DNA from: an uncultured Clostridia bacterium
GTDB lineage: Bacteria > Bacillota > Clostridia > Oscillospirales > Acutalibacteraceae
Assembly: GCA_937884995.1 (NCBI GenBank)
Contig: CAKZZL010000014.1
Coordinates: 1 to 64,000 of the forward strand
Direction of reading: 5' to 3'
DNA length: 64,000 bases
Part shown: positions 9,272 to 17,876 of the stretch, piece after piece
How positions within the stretch are numbered: position 1 is the first letter of the stretch
Layout of the letters: each line of letters starts with the position of its first letter
Notes under the pieces: model-generated
What the model saw: only the letters and a program-made list of their open reading frames with translations
Database searches by the model: none
What the model was told of the DNA's origin: nothing
Position numbers and translations under genes: made by a program

Positions 9272-9862
9272 TTATGACCATTCCTCTATTTTTCTTTCTA
9301 TATATGCTTTAATTTTATCTAAATTTTCACCATTAACTGCCGAAAAAGGAATTATTTTATCTTTTTCAACCATATTGAGTTCTTCATATATTTTATCAAG
9401 TCTGTCGGCATATTGACTTTTATTTAGCTTATCACTTTTTGTCAACACAACAATAAAATCTATGGCATTTGATTTAAGAAAATCAATCATCATAAGGTCA
9501 TCAGCAGTCGGGCTGTGTCTCATATCGACAAGTTGTACAAGCAAAGGTATATTTCTGCCGGTATTAAAATAGCCTTCCATCATCTTTGACCATCTGTCTT
9601 TTTCACTTTTCGATACTTTCGCATAGCCATAACCTGGAAGATCCACGAAATAGCATTTATCTATGTTATAAAAATTTATTGTTATTGTTTTTCCCGGTAC
9701 TGAACTGACTCTAGCCAATGACTTTCTGTTAAAAAGCTTATTAAGAAGTGAACTTTTACCAACATTAGATCTGCCTGAAAATGCTATTTCAGGTTTATCA
9801 GATACAGGAAGCTGAGAAAGTGTACCATAGGCTTTTTCAAAATTTGCATTATTGTAATTCAT
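9272..9862 (-). CDS. ysxC: Ribosome biogenesis GTP-binding protein YsxC/EngB
   Basis: A 196-residue small GTPase of the TRAFAC class needed for late assembly of the 50S subunit. G1 is GRSNVGKSSLLN, G3 is DLPGYGYA (the distinctive YsxC form), and G4 is TKSDK; G5 is SAVNG. The N-terminus (FEKAYGTLSQLPVSDKPEIA) is that of the family. It sits directly downstream of lon, a pairing conserved in Firmicutes, with a 10-base gap. Confidence 0.96.
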   Translation of the reverse strand: MNYNNANFEKAYGTLSQLPVSDKPEIAFSGRSNVGKSSLLNKLFNRKSLARVSSVPGKTITINFYNIDKCYFVDLPGYGYAKVSKSEKDRWSKMMEGYFNTGRNIPLLVQLVDMRHSPTADDLMMIDFLKSNAIDFIVVLTKSDKLNKSQYADRLDKIYEELNMVEKDKIIPFSAVNGENLDKIKAYIERKIEEWS

Positions 9863-9872
9863 AATTATTTCC

Positions 9873-12224
9873 TTATATCAACGCATTATTTATGACTTCA
9901 TCTACGTATTTAACAGGAATAAAGTTAACTTTTTCTTTTACTTTTTCATCAACATTATCAAGGTCTGACTTATTATCATATGGAATCAATACAGTCTTAA
10001 TGCCTTCAACATAAGCAGCCATACTTTTTTCACGCAGACCGCCTATTGGCAGGACTCTGCCTGTTATTGTTATTTCACCGGTCATAGCAACATCTGATCT
10101 GGCCTTTTTACCGGATAGCGCAGAAATAACGGATGTATAAATGGTTACACCTGCTGAAGGGCCATCTTTAGGAACAGCACCCTCAGGGAAATGTATATGA
10201 ATATCATTATTTTTATAGAAATCAGCGTCAATATCATATTTATCTGCATTGGATCTTGCAAGTGTAATAGCCGCCTTAGCCGATTCTTTAATCACATCGC
10301 CGAGTGAACCTGTAAGTTCAAGACTGCCTTTTCCTTTCATTAATGCTGTTTCAACTTTGAGCATTGTTCCGCCGACAGAAGTATATGCAAGTCCGTTAAC
10401 AACACCTATCTGGTCTTCATGCGATATTTCATCCGGCTTAAATTTAACTGAACCAAGATATTCTTGCAAATCTACAGGCTTAATAGAAATTTTGCCTTCA
10501 AATCCCTCAGCATATTTTACGGCAATCTTTCTGCAGATTTTGGCAATTTGCCTCTCAAGATTTCTTACTCCAGCTTCTTTTGTATATCCGGATATGATAT
10601 CTTTCAAGGCTTTGTCAGTGATTTTAACATATGACTTTTTAAGTCCGTTTTCTTTTAATTGCTTGGGTATCAAGTGTTTCTTTGCAATATTAAATTTATC
10701 CTCATATGTATAGCCCGGAATATCAATGATATCCATCCTGTCAAGCAATGGCTCGGGAATATTGTGTTTATCATTTGCAGTTGTAACAAAGAGAACCTTA
10801 GATAAATCAAAAGGTATCTCTATATAGTGGTCAACAAATGCATTGTTTTGCTCACCATCCAGGACTTCAAGCAGAGCTGATGAAGGATCTCCCCTGTAAT
10901 CGTTGCCCAGTTTGTCAACCTCATCAAGAAGAATAAGAGGATTTAAGCTGCCTGCATTATCAATTGCCTCAATAATTCTGCCCGGCATTGCGCCAATATA
11001 TGTTTTTCTGTGCCCTCTGATATCTGCTTCATCTCGAACACCGCCTAATGATAAACGTGCATATTTTTTATTAAGAGCTCTGGCAAGCGATTTTGCAATA
11101 GAAGTTTTACCAACACCCGGTGCACCTGCAAGGCATATGATTTGGCCTTTAACATCGGGATTTATTTTTCTGACAGCTATATATTCTATTATTCGGTCCT
11201 TGACTTCCTGCAAGCCGTAATGATCTTCTTCCAGAATTTCACGCACTTTAGATATATCATAATTATCCCCTGTTGCTGTCTTCCAAGGAAGAGAGAAGAC
11301 TTTATCAAGGTAATTGCGAATTACAAAAGCATCCGGACTTGAGGATTGCATCTTACGCAGACGGTCACATTCCTTAAGCAGTTTAGTTTCAATATTTTCA
11401 GCAAATTCCAGGTCTATAATCTGATTTTTATAGTTTTCAATCTCGATTTCAAAATTTTCACCTTCACCGAGTTCATTAGAAATAACCTTAAGTTGCTCTC
11501 TTAAGAAATACTCCTTTTGATTTTCATCCATCTGATCCTGAACTTTTTGTATTATATCATCTTCGATGGCTATAAGCTTCATTTCTTTATTCAGTAAAGC
11601 ATAAAGCTGCTCAGTTCTTTTCAAAGGATCAAGTTCTTCTAAAAGCATCTGCTTATCAGCATATTCCAATGGTATATTGGAAAGAATAAAATCAGATAAT
11701 TCTCCTGAATTTTTTCTTACATTTGCTCCGATAATTATGTCATTTGGTGATTGAATCTGGTTTTCTGCATACTCACTAAAAGTAGAGCTTAGGCGTCTTA
11801 TCAAAGCTTCTTCATAAATCTTATCTTCTTTTAATACTCGCTTTGTTTCCACTTTTGTAACTATGGCAGAAAGATAGGGATTAACAGAAGTAACACTGAC
11901 GATCATTGCTCTGTAAAGGCCGGTAGCTATAACCCTGAGTGTATCTTGGCTCGGAGATTTTACTACCTGCTTCAATTCACAAACAACACCATATTTATAT
12001 AAATCCTCAGAATGAGGGTCGTCACATTCAAGATCCTTTTGTGTACATAAAAAAATATGTGATTTCTGCTCCAATGCTATCTTAACAGCACAAACGGATT
12101 TTTCTCTGCCTACATCAAAATGCAGATTCATCTCCGGAAAGACTACCATGCCCCTGAGTGCTATCATAGGCAATGAAATAGATTTATCTGTAAATTCATT
12201 TATTAGATTTCTCAAAGATTCCAT
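9873..12224 (-). CDS. lon: ATP-dependent protease LonA
   Basis: 783 residues with the complete LonA layout. An N-terminal substrate-binding domain (1-~200) is followed by a helical segment and an AAA+ module with Walker A GAPGVGKTSIAKS (about 360) and Walker B ILLDEVDKL. The C-terminal serine-lysine protease domain carries the PKDGPSAG motif with the catalytic Ser near residue 685 and the catalytic Lys about 40 residues later. It degrades misfolded and regulatory proteins in the cytosol. It is the first gene of lon-ysxC-lysA-dnaE, with GAGG 9 bases before the ATG. No CtsR-type heat-shock operator was recognised at its promoter. Confidence 0.97.
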   Translation of the reverse strand: MESLRNLINEFTDKSISLPMIALRGMVVFPEMNLHFDVGREKSVCAVKIALEQKSHIFLCTQKDLECDDPHSEDLYKYGVVCELKQVVKSPSQDTLRVIATGLYRAMIVSVTSVNPYLSAIVTKVETKRVLKEDKIYEEALIRRLSSTFSEYAENQIQSPNDIIIGANVRKNSGELSDFILSNIPLEYADKQMLLEELDPLKRTEQLYALLNKEMKLIAIEDDIIQKVQDQMDENQKEYFLREQLKVISNELGEGENFEIEIENYKNQIIDLEFAENIETKLLKECDRLRKMQSSSPDAFVIRNYLDKVFSLPWKTATGDNYDISKVREILEEDHYGLQEVKDRIIEYIAVRKINPDVKGQIICLAGAPGVGKTSIAKSLARALNKKYARLSLGGVRDEADIRGHRKTYIGAMPGRIIEAIDNAGSLNPLILLDEVDKLGNDYRGDPSSALLEVLDGEQNNAFVDHYIEIPFDLSKVLFVTTANDKHNIPEPLLDRMDIIDIPGYTYEDKFNIAKKHLIPKQLKENGLKKSYVKITDKALKDIISGYTKEAGVRNLERQIAKICRKIAVKYAEGFEGKISIKPVDLQEYLGSVKFKPDEISHEDQIGVVNGLAYTSVGGTMLKVETALMKGKGSLELTGSLGDVIKESAKAAITLARSNADKYDIDADFYKNNDIHIHFPEGAVPKDGPSAGVTIYTSVISALSGKKARSDVAMTGEITITGRVLPIGGLREKSMAAYVEGIKTVLIPYDNKSDLDNVDEKVKEKVNFIPVKYVDEVINNALI

Positions 12225-12254
12225 TTTTTATACCTCGCTAAAATGAATGTTATT

Positions 12255-12283
12255 ATTATATATTATTATAAAAATATAATCAA
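12255..12283 (-). promoter_or_regulatory. Sigma-A promoter for the lon operon
   Basis: Minus strand: TTGATT (12283-12278), 17-base spacer, TATAAT (12260-12255). It diverges from the serC promoter about 120 bases away; the AT-rich DNA between shows nothing else. Confidence 0.75.
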
Positions 12284-12400
12284 TAAGCTAAAGTTAGAAT
12301 TAATAATTCGTTAAAATAACAAGATTGTTAAAAACTTTTACAAAATTTATGTGCAAAACGATAATTTTCATTAAAAAATTGTTAAATATTTGACAATTTA

Positions 12401-12430
12401 TTGATTTAGCTTACATTTATTTGCTATAAT
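12401..12430 (+). promoter_or_regulatory. Sigma-A promoter for serC-serA
   Basis: TTGATT (12401-12406), 18-base spacer, TATAAT (12425-12430) with an upstream TGC extended -10. A TTGACA at 12390-12395 is 29 bases away and too far to be the -35. The leader is only about 40 bases, too short for a T-box or riboswitch. Confidence 0.7.
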
Positions 12431-12476
12431 ACAATCGTTTTGAACATATATTTATCATCAAATGGAGGCTAACAAT

Positions 12477-13559
12477 ATGTCCAGAGTTTATAACTTTTCA
12501 GCAGGTCCATCTATGTTACCTGAAGAAGTATTGAAAATCGCAGCAGACGAGATGCTTGATTACAAAGGTTGCGGTCAGTCCGTTATGGAAATGAGCCACC
12601 GCTCAAAAGAATATGATGCAATCATAAAAGAAGCAGAAGCTCTTATGCGTGAACTTTACAAAATACCTGATAATTATAAGGTATTATTCTTACAGGGAGG
12701 CGCTTCAACTCAGTTTGCTGCAATTCCCCTTAATTTCATGAATGGTTCAGGCAAAGCAGATTATGTAATTACAGGTCAATGGGCAAAGAAGGCAGCAGCA
12801 GAAGCTAAAAAATACGGTATTGTTAAAGAAGTTGCTTCATCTGCAGATAAGACTTTTTCATATATACCAAAACTCAATAAAGATGAATTTACAAAAGACG
12901 CTGATTATTTCTATATCTGCATGAACAATACAATCTATGGTACGGTTTATCATGAACTGCCGGATACAGGTGATGTTCCCCTTATTGCTGATATATCATC
13001 TTGTTTCTTATCAGAACCTCTTGATATATCAAAGTTCGGCATGGTTTACGGCGGTGCTCAGAAAAACGTTGCACCTGCAGGTCTTACAATTTGTATAATC
13101 AGAGAAGATCTTTTAGGCAATGCAAGAGACATCACTCCTACAATGCTCGATTATAAAGTACATGCTGATGCTCAGTCTTTATATAACACTCCCCCATGCT
13201 ATACCATCTATATTTGTAAACTTGTTCTTGAATATCTCAAACGTAACGGCGGTCTTGAGGCAATGAAAGTTAAGAATGAGAAAAAGGCAAAACTTTTATA
13301 TGATTTTCTTGACAATTCAAAGATGTTCCGCGGAACAGTTGTCAAAGAAGACCGTTCGCTCATGAATGTTCCTTTTGTTACTGATTCCGATGAACTTAAT
13401 GCTAAATTTGTTGCTGAAGCAGCAAAGGAAGGCCTTGTTAATCTTAAGGGTCACAGAACAGTTGGCGGTATGAGAGCATCAATTTACAATGCTATGCCTT
13501 ATGAAGGAGTAGAAAAGCTTGTTAACTTCATGGCAGAATTTGAAAAGAACAATTCATAG
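12477..13559 (+). CDS. serC: Phosphoserine aminotransferase
   Basis: A 360-residue fold-type I PLP enzyme transferring an amino group from glutamate to 3-phosphohydroxypyruvate in serine synthesis. The start MSRVYNFSAGPSMLPEEVL is diagnostic. The PLP lysine lies in MVYGGAQKNVAPAG, and the C-terminus ends in GGMRASIYNAMP, the phosphate-binding end of the family. An in-frame ATG at 12462 overlaps the GGAGG ribosome-binding site itself (12464-12469), so the ATG at 12477 with 8-base spacing is the real start. It forms an operon with serA, 15 bases downstream. Confidence 0.97.
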   Translation: MSRVYNFSAGPSMLPEEVLKIAADEMLDYKGCGQSVMEMSHRSKEYDAIIKEAEALMRELYKIPDNYKVLFLQGGASTQFAAIPLNFMNGSGKADYVITGQWAKKAAAEAKKYGIVKEVASSADKTFSYIPKLNKDEFTKDADYFYICMNNTIYGTVYHELPDTGDVPLIADISSCFLSEPLDISKFGMVYGGAQKNVAPAGLTICIIREDLLGNARDITPTMLDYKVHADAQSLYNTPPCYTIYICKLVLEYLKRNGGLEAMKVKNEKKAKLLYDFLDNSKMFRGTVVKEDRSLMNVPFVTDSDELNAKFVAEAAKEGLVNLKGHRTVGGMRASIYNAMPYEGVEKLVNFMAEFEKNNS

Positions 13560-13574
13560 AGAGGTTAAGTCATT

Positions 13575-14735
13575 ATGTATAACATACTTACATTAAACAA
13601 AATATCCGCAAGAGGAATCAAAAATTTCACATCTGAATACAAGTGCTCTGATGATGTAAAAGATCCAAGCGCTATACTTGTCCGTTCTGCATCAATGCAT
13701 GATATGGAATTCAGCAATAAAACACTTTGTATAGCAAGAGCGGGTGCAGGTGTTAATAATATCCCGGTAGATAAATGTGCTCAAGAAGGTATCGTTGTCT
13801 TCAACACTCCGGGTGCAAATGCAAATGCTGTTAAAGAACTGGTTCTTTGCGGTCTATTATTATCATCAAGAAAAATCGTAGCTTCAATTGACTGGGTAAA
13901 GGCAACACTGAGAGACTCCGAAGACTTCTCCAAAGATGTAGAAAAAGGTAAATCAGCATTTGCCGGACCTGAAATCAAAGGCAAAAAGCTCGGTGTAATC
14001 GGGCTTGGTGCTATTGGTGTATTGGTTGCAAACGCTGCTCAGTCACTGGGTATGCAGGTATACGGATATGATCCATATCTTTCTGTTGATGCCGCATGGA
14101 ACTTATCAAGAAATGTAAAGCACGTTACAAACCTTGATGAAATATTTGCAGATTGTGACTATATCACACTTCATGTGCCTCTGACAGAAGACACAAAATC
14201 TCTTATAAACACAGTAAGCATAGCAAAAATGAAAGATAATGTAAGAATTCTTAATTTTGCACGCGGTGAACTTGTTGATACACCTGATATTGCATATGCA
14301 CTTTCAGATGGCAAAGTCGCTGCATATATAACTGATTTCGGATGCGAAAAACTCCTGGATGTTCCCGGTGCCATAGTACTTCCCCATTTGGGCGCTTCAA
14401 CACCTGAGTCAGAAGACAATTGCGCAGTAATGGCTGTAAATCAGGTAAAAGAATATCTTGAAAACGGAAATATTATAAACTCAGTTAATTTCCCGAATGT
14501 TTCGGTACCCAGAAGCGGTAAAACAAGAATAGGTATTCTCCACAGGAACATACCCAGTATCATAAGCCGTGTTACAACAGCAGTTGCAGATGAGGGCATT
14601 AATATTGATAATATGGTAAATAAATCAAAAGGTGAATATGCTTATACTCTTGTAGATACAGATGCCAACATTACCGATAAATCTCTTAAAACCATTAATG
14701 CTGTAGAAGGCGTTATAAGAACAAGAGTATTTTGA
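13575..14735 (+). CDS. serA: D-3-phosphoglycerate dehydrogenase
   Basis: A 386-residue NAD-dependent 2-hydroxyacid dehydrogenase catalysing the first step of serine synthesis. The Rossmann motif is GVIGLGAIGVLVAN, with an acid 18-20 residues after. The catalytic Arg is in LNFARGELVD, and the catalytic His is in LPHLGASTPESE. The C-terminal ~70 residues form a short ACT-like domain (ISRVTTAVADEGINIDNM), the usual site for serine feedback. This is the short form of the enzyme seen in Clostridia and Bacteroidetes. It is cotranscribed with serC and ends at a hairpin shared with the convergent fol operon. Confidence 0.95.
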   Translation: MYNILTLNKISARGIKNFTSEYKCSDDVKDPSAILVRSASMHDMEFSNKTLCIARAGAGVNNIPVDKCAQEGIVVFNTPGANANAVKELVLCGLLLSSRKIVASIDWVKATLRDSEDFSKDVEKGKSAFAGPEIKGKKLGVIGLGAIGVLVANAAQSLGMQVYGYDPYLSVDAAWNLSRNVKHVTNLDEIFADCDYITLHVPLTEDTKSLINTVSIAKMKDNVRILNFARGELVDTPDIAYALSDGKVAAYITDFGCEKLLDVPGAIVLPHLGASTPESEDNCAVMAVNQVKEYLENGNIINSVNFPNVSVPRSGKTRIGILHRNIPSIISRVTTAVADEGINIDNMVNKSKGEYAYTLVDTDANITDKSLKTINAVEGVIRTRVF

Positions 14736-14756
14736 TAATTCAAAAGATATTAAACT

Positions 14757-14790
14757 AAAGCGAGCATGTGAACAATTCACAGCTCGCTTT
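14757..14790. terminator. Bidirectional terminator (serA / exonuclease)
   Basis: Nested stem AAAGCGAGC / GCTCGCTTT (14757-14765, 14782-14790) with an inner TGTGAA / TTCACA helix. It lies between the two convergent stop codons. Confidence 0.85.
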
Positions 14791-14793
14791 CTT

Positions 14794-15642
14794 CTATACT
14801 TCATTTTCATCAACGTCTATTAAACTTTTCTTGTATGACACCTTATCATAAAGTTTTCTCACTCTGACAATTGCTGTTATTTTTCGATCGCAGTTTTTAC
14901 AATACAAGACAGCACGGAAAGAATTATTTATGGTTTTCCAAGGCTTAACAATCTTCAAAGGGTTCTTACAAACATCACAACGACATTCAAATATGTTTTT
15001 GTTTATAAGCTTATTGTCTATATCCCTGATATAGTATGGTCTGAAGGCAAATCTTTCAAAAAATTCTTTATCACATATTCTGACAAAGTTATCCAGTCTT
15101 TCCTTGTCAAATGTCTTTTTTAGGCACTCAGCACTTAGCATACTGTCCTGTAAAGCCCTGTGATGCTCATATTTGTCTTGGTCTATTCCAAGGCATTCTG
15201 CAGCATTAGAAAGACCTAATTGTTGACCTCTTTTGGACTTGATTTGCTTTTGAACATAAAGCTGAAGATCACAATACTTTTTAATAAATTCAATATTACG
15301 TGTTTTATCAAAGTATTTATAATTTGAGATAAGCGTTCTTACATCGGAATCACCCCAGCTAAGCAGGATAAAGTCTTCTCCGGCCCAGCTTTCAAACTTT
15401 CTCATAACATCTTTAAACTTTTCTGCATCGACCAAATTGTCCATAGTTATTTGAGTTAATTCTCTTATGCTCTTTCTTATTTTTTTTGAGGCAATAGGTT
15501 TAACAAAAGAATTAAAGCTGTCAATGACTTCTATATTTTCATTTAATTTTATTGCGCCTACCTCGATGATTTCATTGATATACATTTTTGCCGAATCAAG
15601 ATAAACCACATTCCATTCAAGATCCATTATTATATAGTGCAT
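14794..15642 (-). CDS. DEDDh 3'-5' exonuclease with C-terminal zinc-ribbon-like region
   Basis: 282 residues. The N-terminal ~185 residues are a DnaQ-like exonuclease: Exo I IIMDLEWN with the first Asp-x-Glu pair, Exo II around LLSWGDSDVRTL, and Exo III YEHHRALQDS with the catalytic His and Asp. The C-terminal ~95 residues contain CRCDVCKNP and a later CKNCD, probably a four-cysteine metal site. It resembles the KapD/YpfB group of single-domain exonucleases whose physiological substrate is unknown. It is the last gene of the fol operon, one base after folK. Confidence 0.85.
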   Translation of the reverse strand: MHYIIMDLEWNVVYLDSAKMYINEIIEVGAIKLNENIEVIDSFNSFVKPIASKKIRKSIRELTQITMDNLVDAEKFKDVMRKFESWAGEDFILLSWGDSDVRTLISNYKYFDKTRNIEFIKKYCDLQLYVQKQIKSKRGQQLGLSNAAECLGIDQDKYEHHRALQDSMLSAECLKKTFDKERLDNFVRICDKEFFERFAFRPYYIRDIDNKLINKNIFECRCDVCKNPLKIVKPWKTINNSFRAVLYCKNCDRKITAIVRVRKLYDKVSYKKSLIDVDENEV

Positions 15643-15643
15643 A

Positions 15644-16123
15644 TTAGTTATCAGTCACATCCAAACTTTTTATATATTCTTTTATTCCTTCACCATGTAA
15701 ATATATATTTTCAGGCATTTTGAAGTCTGAATACACATCAAGTAAAGGTTTTAATACAAACTCTCTTTCCATCATACGAGGATGAGGTAATATTAAATAA
15801 TCAGTATTTCTGATTTCATTTTCATAAATAAGCAAATCAAGATCAATTATTCTAGGGCCGTTTTTAATTAATCGCTTTCTGCCCATAGCAGCTTCAATAC
15901 CTAGGCAAGCGCCAAGGAGTGCTTCAGGACTAAGCTTTGTATCCACTCTTAAAACTGCATTCAAAAAATCATCTTGATTTAAATATCCGACAGGAGCAGT
16001 TTCATAAATCTTTGATGCTGAAATTACTTTAACGCCAGGAATAAGTGAAAGTGAAGAAAGAGCATCCTGAAGATTTTGATACCTGTCCCCTATATTGGAT
16101 CCCATCGCTATATATGCAATCAT
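15644..16123 (-). CDS. folK: 2-amino-4-hydroxy-6-hydroxymethyldihydropteridine diphosphokinase
   Basis: A 159-residue enzyme that pyrophosphorylates 6-hydroxymethyl-7,8-dihydropterin in folate synthesis. It shows IAMGSNIGDR at the start, the ETAPVGYLNQDDFLNAVL pterin-binding segment, GPRIIDLDLLIY with the two metal-binding aspartates, and LPHPRMMEREFVL. The ATG overlaps the folB stop (ATGA). Confidence 0.96.
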   Translation of the reverse strand: MIAYIAMGSNIGDRYQNLQDALSSLSLIPGVKVISASKIYETAPVGYLNQDDFLNAVLRVDTKLSPEALLGACLGIEAAMGRKRLIKNGPRIIDLDLLIYENEIRNTDYLILPHPRMMEREFVLKPLLDVYSDFKMPENIYLHGEGIKEYIKSLDVTDN

Positions 16124-16482
16124 TTTCTATCCCTTTCAATTTCGACTGCTACATAATCAAAGTCCGCCTTAATCGGAGCTTCAGGTTTCGTCATTTTAAT
16201 CTTTATTGAATCAATCATTTCGAATTCTTCAAATAAATTATCAACAATAAGCTGGCAGACCTTTTCCAAAAGGTTATATTTTTCGCTTAAAACGGTTCTT
16301 TTTACACTTTTGACGATTTTAGCATAATTTACCGTATCATCAATCAAATCGCTGTAACAAGCTTTTGTCATTGATAAATTGCATTCTATATCAAAAGAAA
16401 ATAACTGACCGTTAACTTTTTCTTCCGGATTAACTCCGTGATATGCATATATTCTTAAATTTTTAATGATAATCTTATCCAT
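16120..16482 (-). CDS. folB: Dihydroneopterin aldolase
   Basis: A 120-residue member of the tunnelling fold that cleaves dihydroneopterin to 6-hydroxymethyldihydropterin and glycolaldehyde. Characteristic stretches are IIKNLRIYAYHGVNPEEK near the start, NLLEKVCQLIVD in the middle, and the C-terminal KPEAPIKADFDYVAVEIER, which holds the conserved Lys. It is a member of folE-folP-folB-folK. Confidence 0.95.
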   Translation of the reverse strand: MDKIIIKNLRIYAYHGVNPEEKVNGQLFSFDIECNLSMTKACYSDLIDDTVNYAKIVKSVKRTVLSEKYNLLEKVCQLIVDNLFEEFEMIDSIKIKMTKPEAPIKADFDYVAVEIERDRK

Positions 16483-16489
16483 AAAAAGC

Positions 16490-17311
16490 TCAACTCCTTA
16501 ATAATGCATCCGCTAATTTAAGAGCTAATTTATTTTCTTTGACATTATGTACTCGAATAAAGTCAGCACCTTTTTCTGAGGCTAAAAGATTGGCAGCTAT
16601 TGTTCCATAAAGTCTGTCTTCAAGTTCAGCGCCTGTCAGATATCCGATAACTCTCTTGGAGGAGCATGCCAAAAGCAATGGAATATCCTTATTTAATAAT
16701 TCAAAGTTTTTTAGTATTATACTGTCATCATTGCAGTCTTTCCCGAATCCGATTCCAGGGTCAAAGATAAGCTGATTCAGGCTTATATCCGCATTTACGC
16801 ATTTCTCTTTCATCTCATCAAAAAATTCGTTTACAGCAGGTATAATACCGTCTTTGTATTTAAGAGGATGAGATGAATCGGAGCCTGCTGTATGTGTAAT
16901 AACCCATCCGCATTTATATTTTCTTACTATTTCCGCCATTTCAGGATTAAAGACACCACTTACATCATTAATGATGCATGCTCCGTTATTAACTGCATAT
17001 TCAGCAACCTGAGGATAAAAAGTGTCAACCGAAATAGGAGCTTTTTTCTTGTCATAAAGATAAGGCAGATATTCTTTTATAATATTTAGTTCTTCATCAC
17101 TTGTTAAATGCTTATGTCCCGGTCTGGTTGACTGAGCACCTATATCAATAATATCAGCACCTTCATTTAACATATCCATATAATGAGAAAGTGCAGATTC
17201 CTGTGAATTGTATTTACCGCCATCAAAGAAAGAATCAGTGGTAACATTGAGTATGCCCATCAGATATGTCTTTTTGCCGGTTTCAAAGCTGTAATTTAAA
17301 AATTTCAACAT
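16490..17311 (-). CDS. folP: Dihydropteroate synthase
   Basis: A 273-residue TIM-barrel enzyme condensing p-aminobenzoate with hydroxymethyldihydropterin diphosphate; it is the target of sulfonamides. It shows MGILNVTTDSFFDGGKY, GADIIDIGAQSTRPG, INDVSG, FDPGIGFGKD and the C-terminal RVHNVKEN, all in family order. The frame is open further upstream through folE, but the ATG at 17311 overlaps the folE stop as TAATG, a typical coupled start, and gives the usual length, so it was chosen. Confidence 0.96.
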   Translation of the reverse strand: MLKFLNYSFETGKKTYLMGILNVTTDSFFDGGKYNSQESALSHYMDMLNEGADIIDIGAQSTRPGHKHLTSDEELNIIKEYLPYLYDKKKAPISVDTFYPQVAEYAVNNGACIINDVSGVFNPEMAEIVRKYKCGWVITHTAGSDSSHPLKYKDGIIPAVNEFFDEMKEKCVNADISLNQLIFDPGIGFGKDCNDDSIILKNFELLNKDIPLLLACSSKRVIGYLTGAELEDRLYGTIAANLLASEKGADFIRVHNVKENKLALKLADALLRS

Positions 17312-17874
17312 TATTTGTTTCCCAATAAAGACATGACTTCCGAACGAGTTCTTGCATCTTTTAGCATTGTTCCTCTCATTGCAGAAGTATAAGTTTGCGA
17401 GCCGGCGGCTCTTATTCCTCTCATTGTCATGCATAAATGCTCAGCTTCAACTATAACTGCAACACCTTTTGGATTCATTTCGCTGTAAATAAAGTCTGCA
17501 ATTTGAGATGTAAGTCTCTCCTGCAACTGAGGTCTGCGTGCAAAATTGTTAACTATTCTGGCAAGTTTTGATAAACCAATAACCTCTCCTGATTCATTCG
17601 GAATATATGCAATATGTGTTTTACCTACAAAAGGCAGGAAGTGGTGTTCACACATAGAGTAAGTAGGAATATCTCTAACTACAACAATCTCGTCTGTATT
17701 TCCTTCGTGGAATATCTTCAGATGTATTTTAGGATCTTCATTAAGACCTGAAAATACTTCTTCGTACATATTTGCAACTCTTTTAGGAGTCTCAATAAGT
17801 CCTTCTCTGTCGGGATCTTCACCTATTGCCAAAAGAATTTCTCTAAATGCATTTTCGATTCTTTTTTTATCCAT
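17311..17874 (-). CDS. folE: GTP cyclohydrolase I (FolE type)
   Basis: 187 residues; opens the imidazole ring of GTP and forms dihydroneopterin triphosphate, the first step of folate synthesis. The zinc site Cys-His is in MCEHHFLPFVGK, with the second zinc Cys in EAEHLCMTMRG. The end GTMLKDARTRSEVMSLL is conserved. A TTG start at 17880 is possible, but the ATG at 17874 lies 7 bases after GAGGTGA and was preferred. That ribosome-binding site is formed by the last codons of the transglutaminase gene. Confidence 0.96.
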   Translation of the reverse strand: MDKKRIENAFREILLAIGEDPDREGLIETPKRVANMYEEVFSGLNEDPKIHLKIFHEGNTDEIVVVRDIPTYSMCEHHFLPFVGKTHIAYIPNESGEVIGLSKLARIVNNFARRPQLQERLTSQIADFIYSEMNPKGVAVIVEAEHLCMTMRGIRAAGSQTYTSAMRGTMLKDARTRSEVMSLLGNK

Positions 17875-17876
17875 TG

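Noticed and set aside
12225..12461. Heat-shock operator (CtsR or CIRCE) at the lon promoter
   Set aside because: No GGTCAAA direct repeat or long TTAGCACTC inverted repeat is present; only ordinary promoters for lon and serC were found.
12431..12476. T-box or amino-acid riboswitch before serC
   Set aside because: The leader from the -10 to the start is about 40 bases, too short for such elements, and no terminator precedes the gene.
16490..17434. Longer folP start at 17434
   Set aside because: It would overlap folE by 124 bases; the extra N-terminal residues are not family-like, and TAATG coupling at 17311 gives the normal length.
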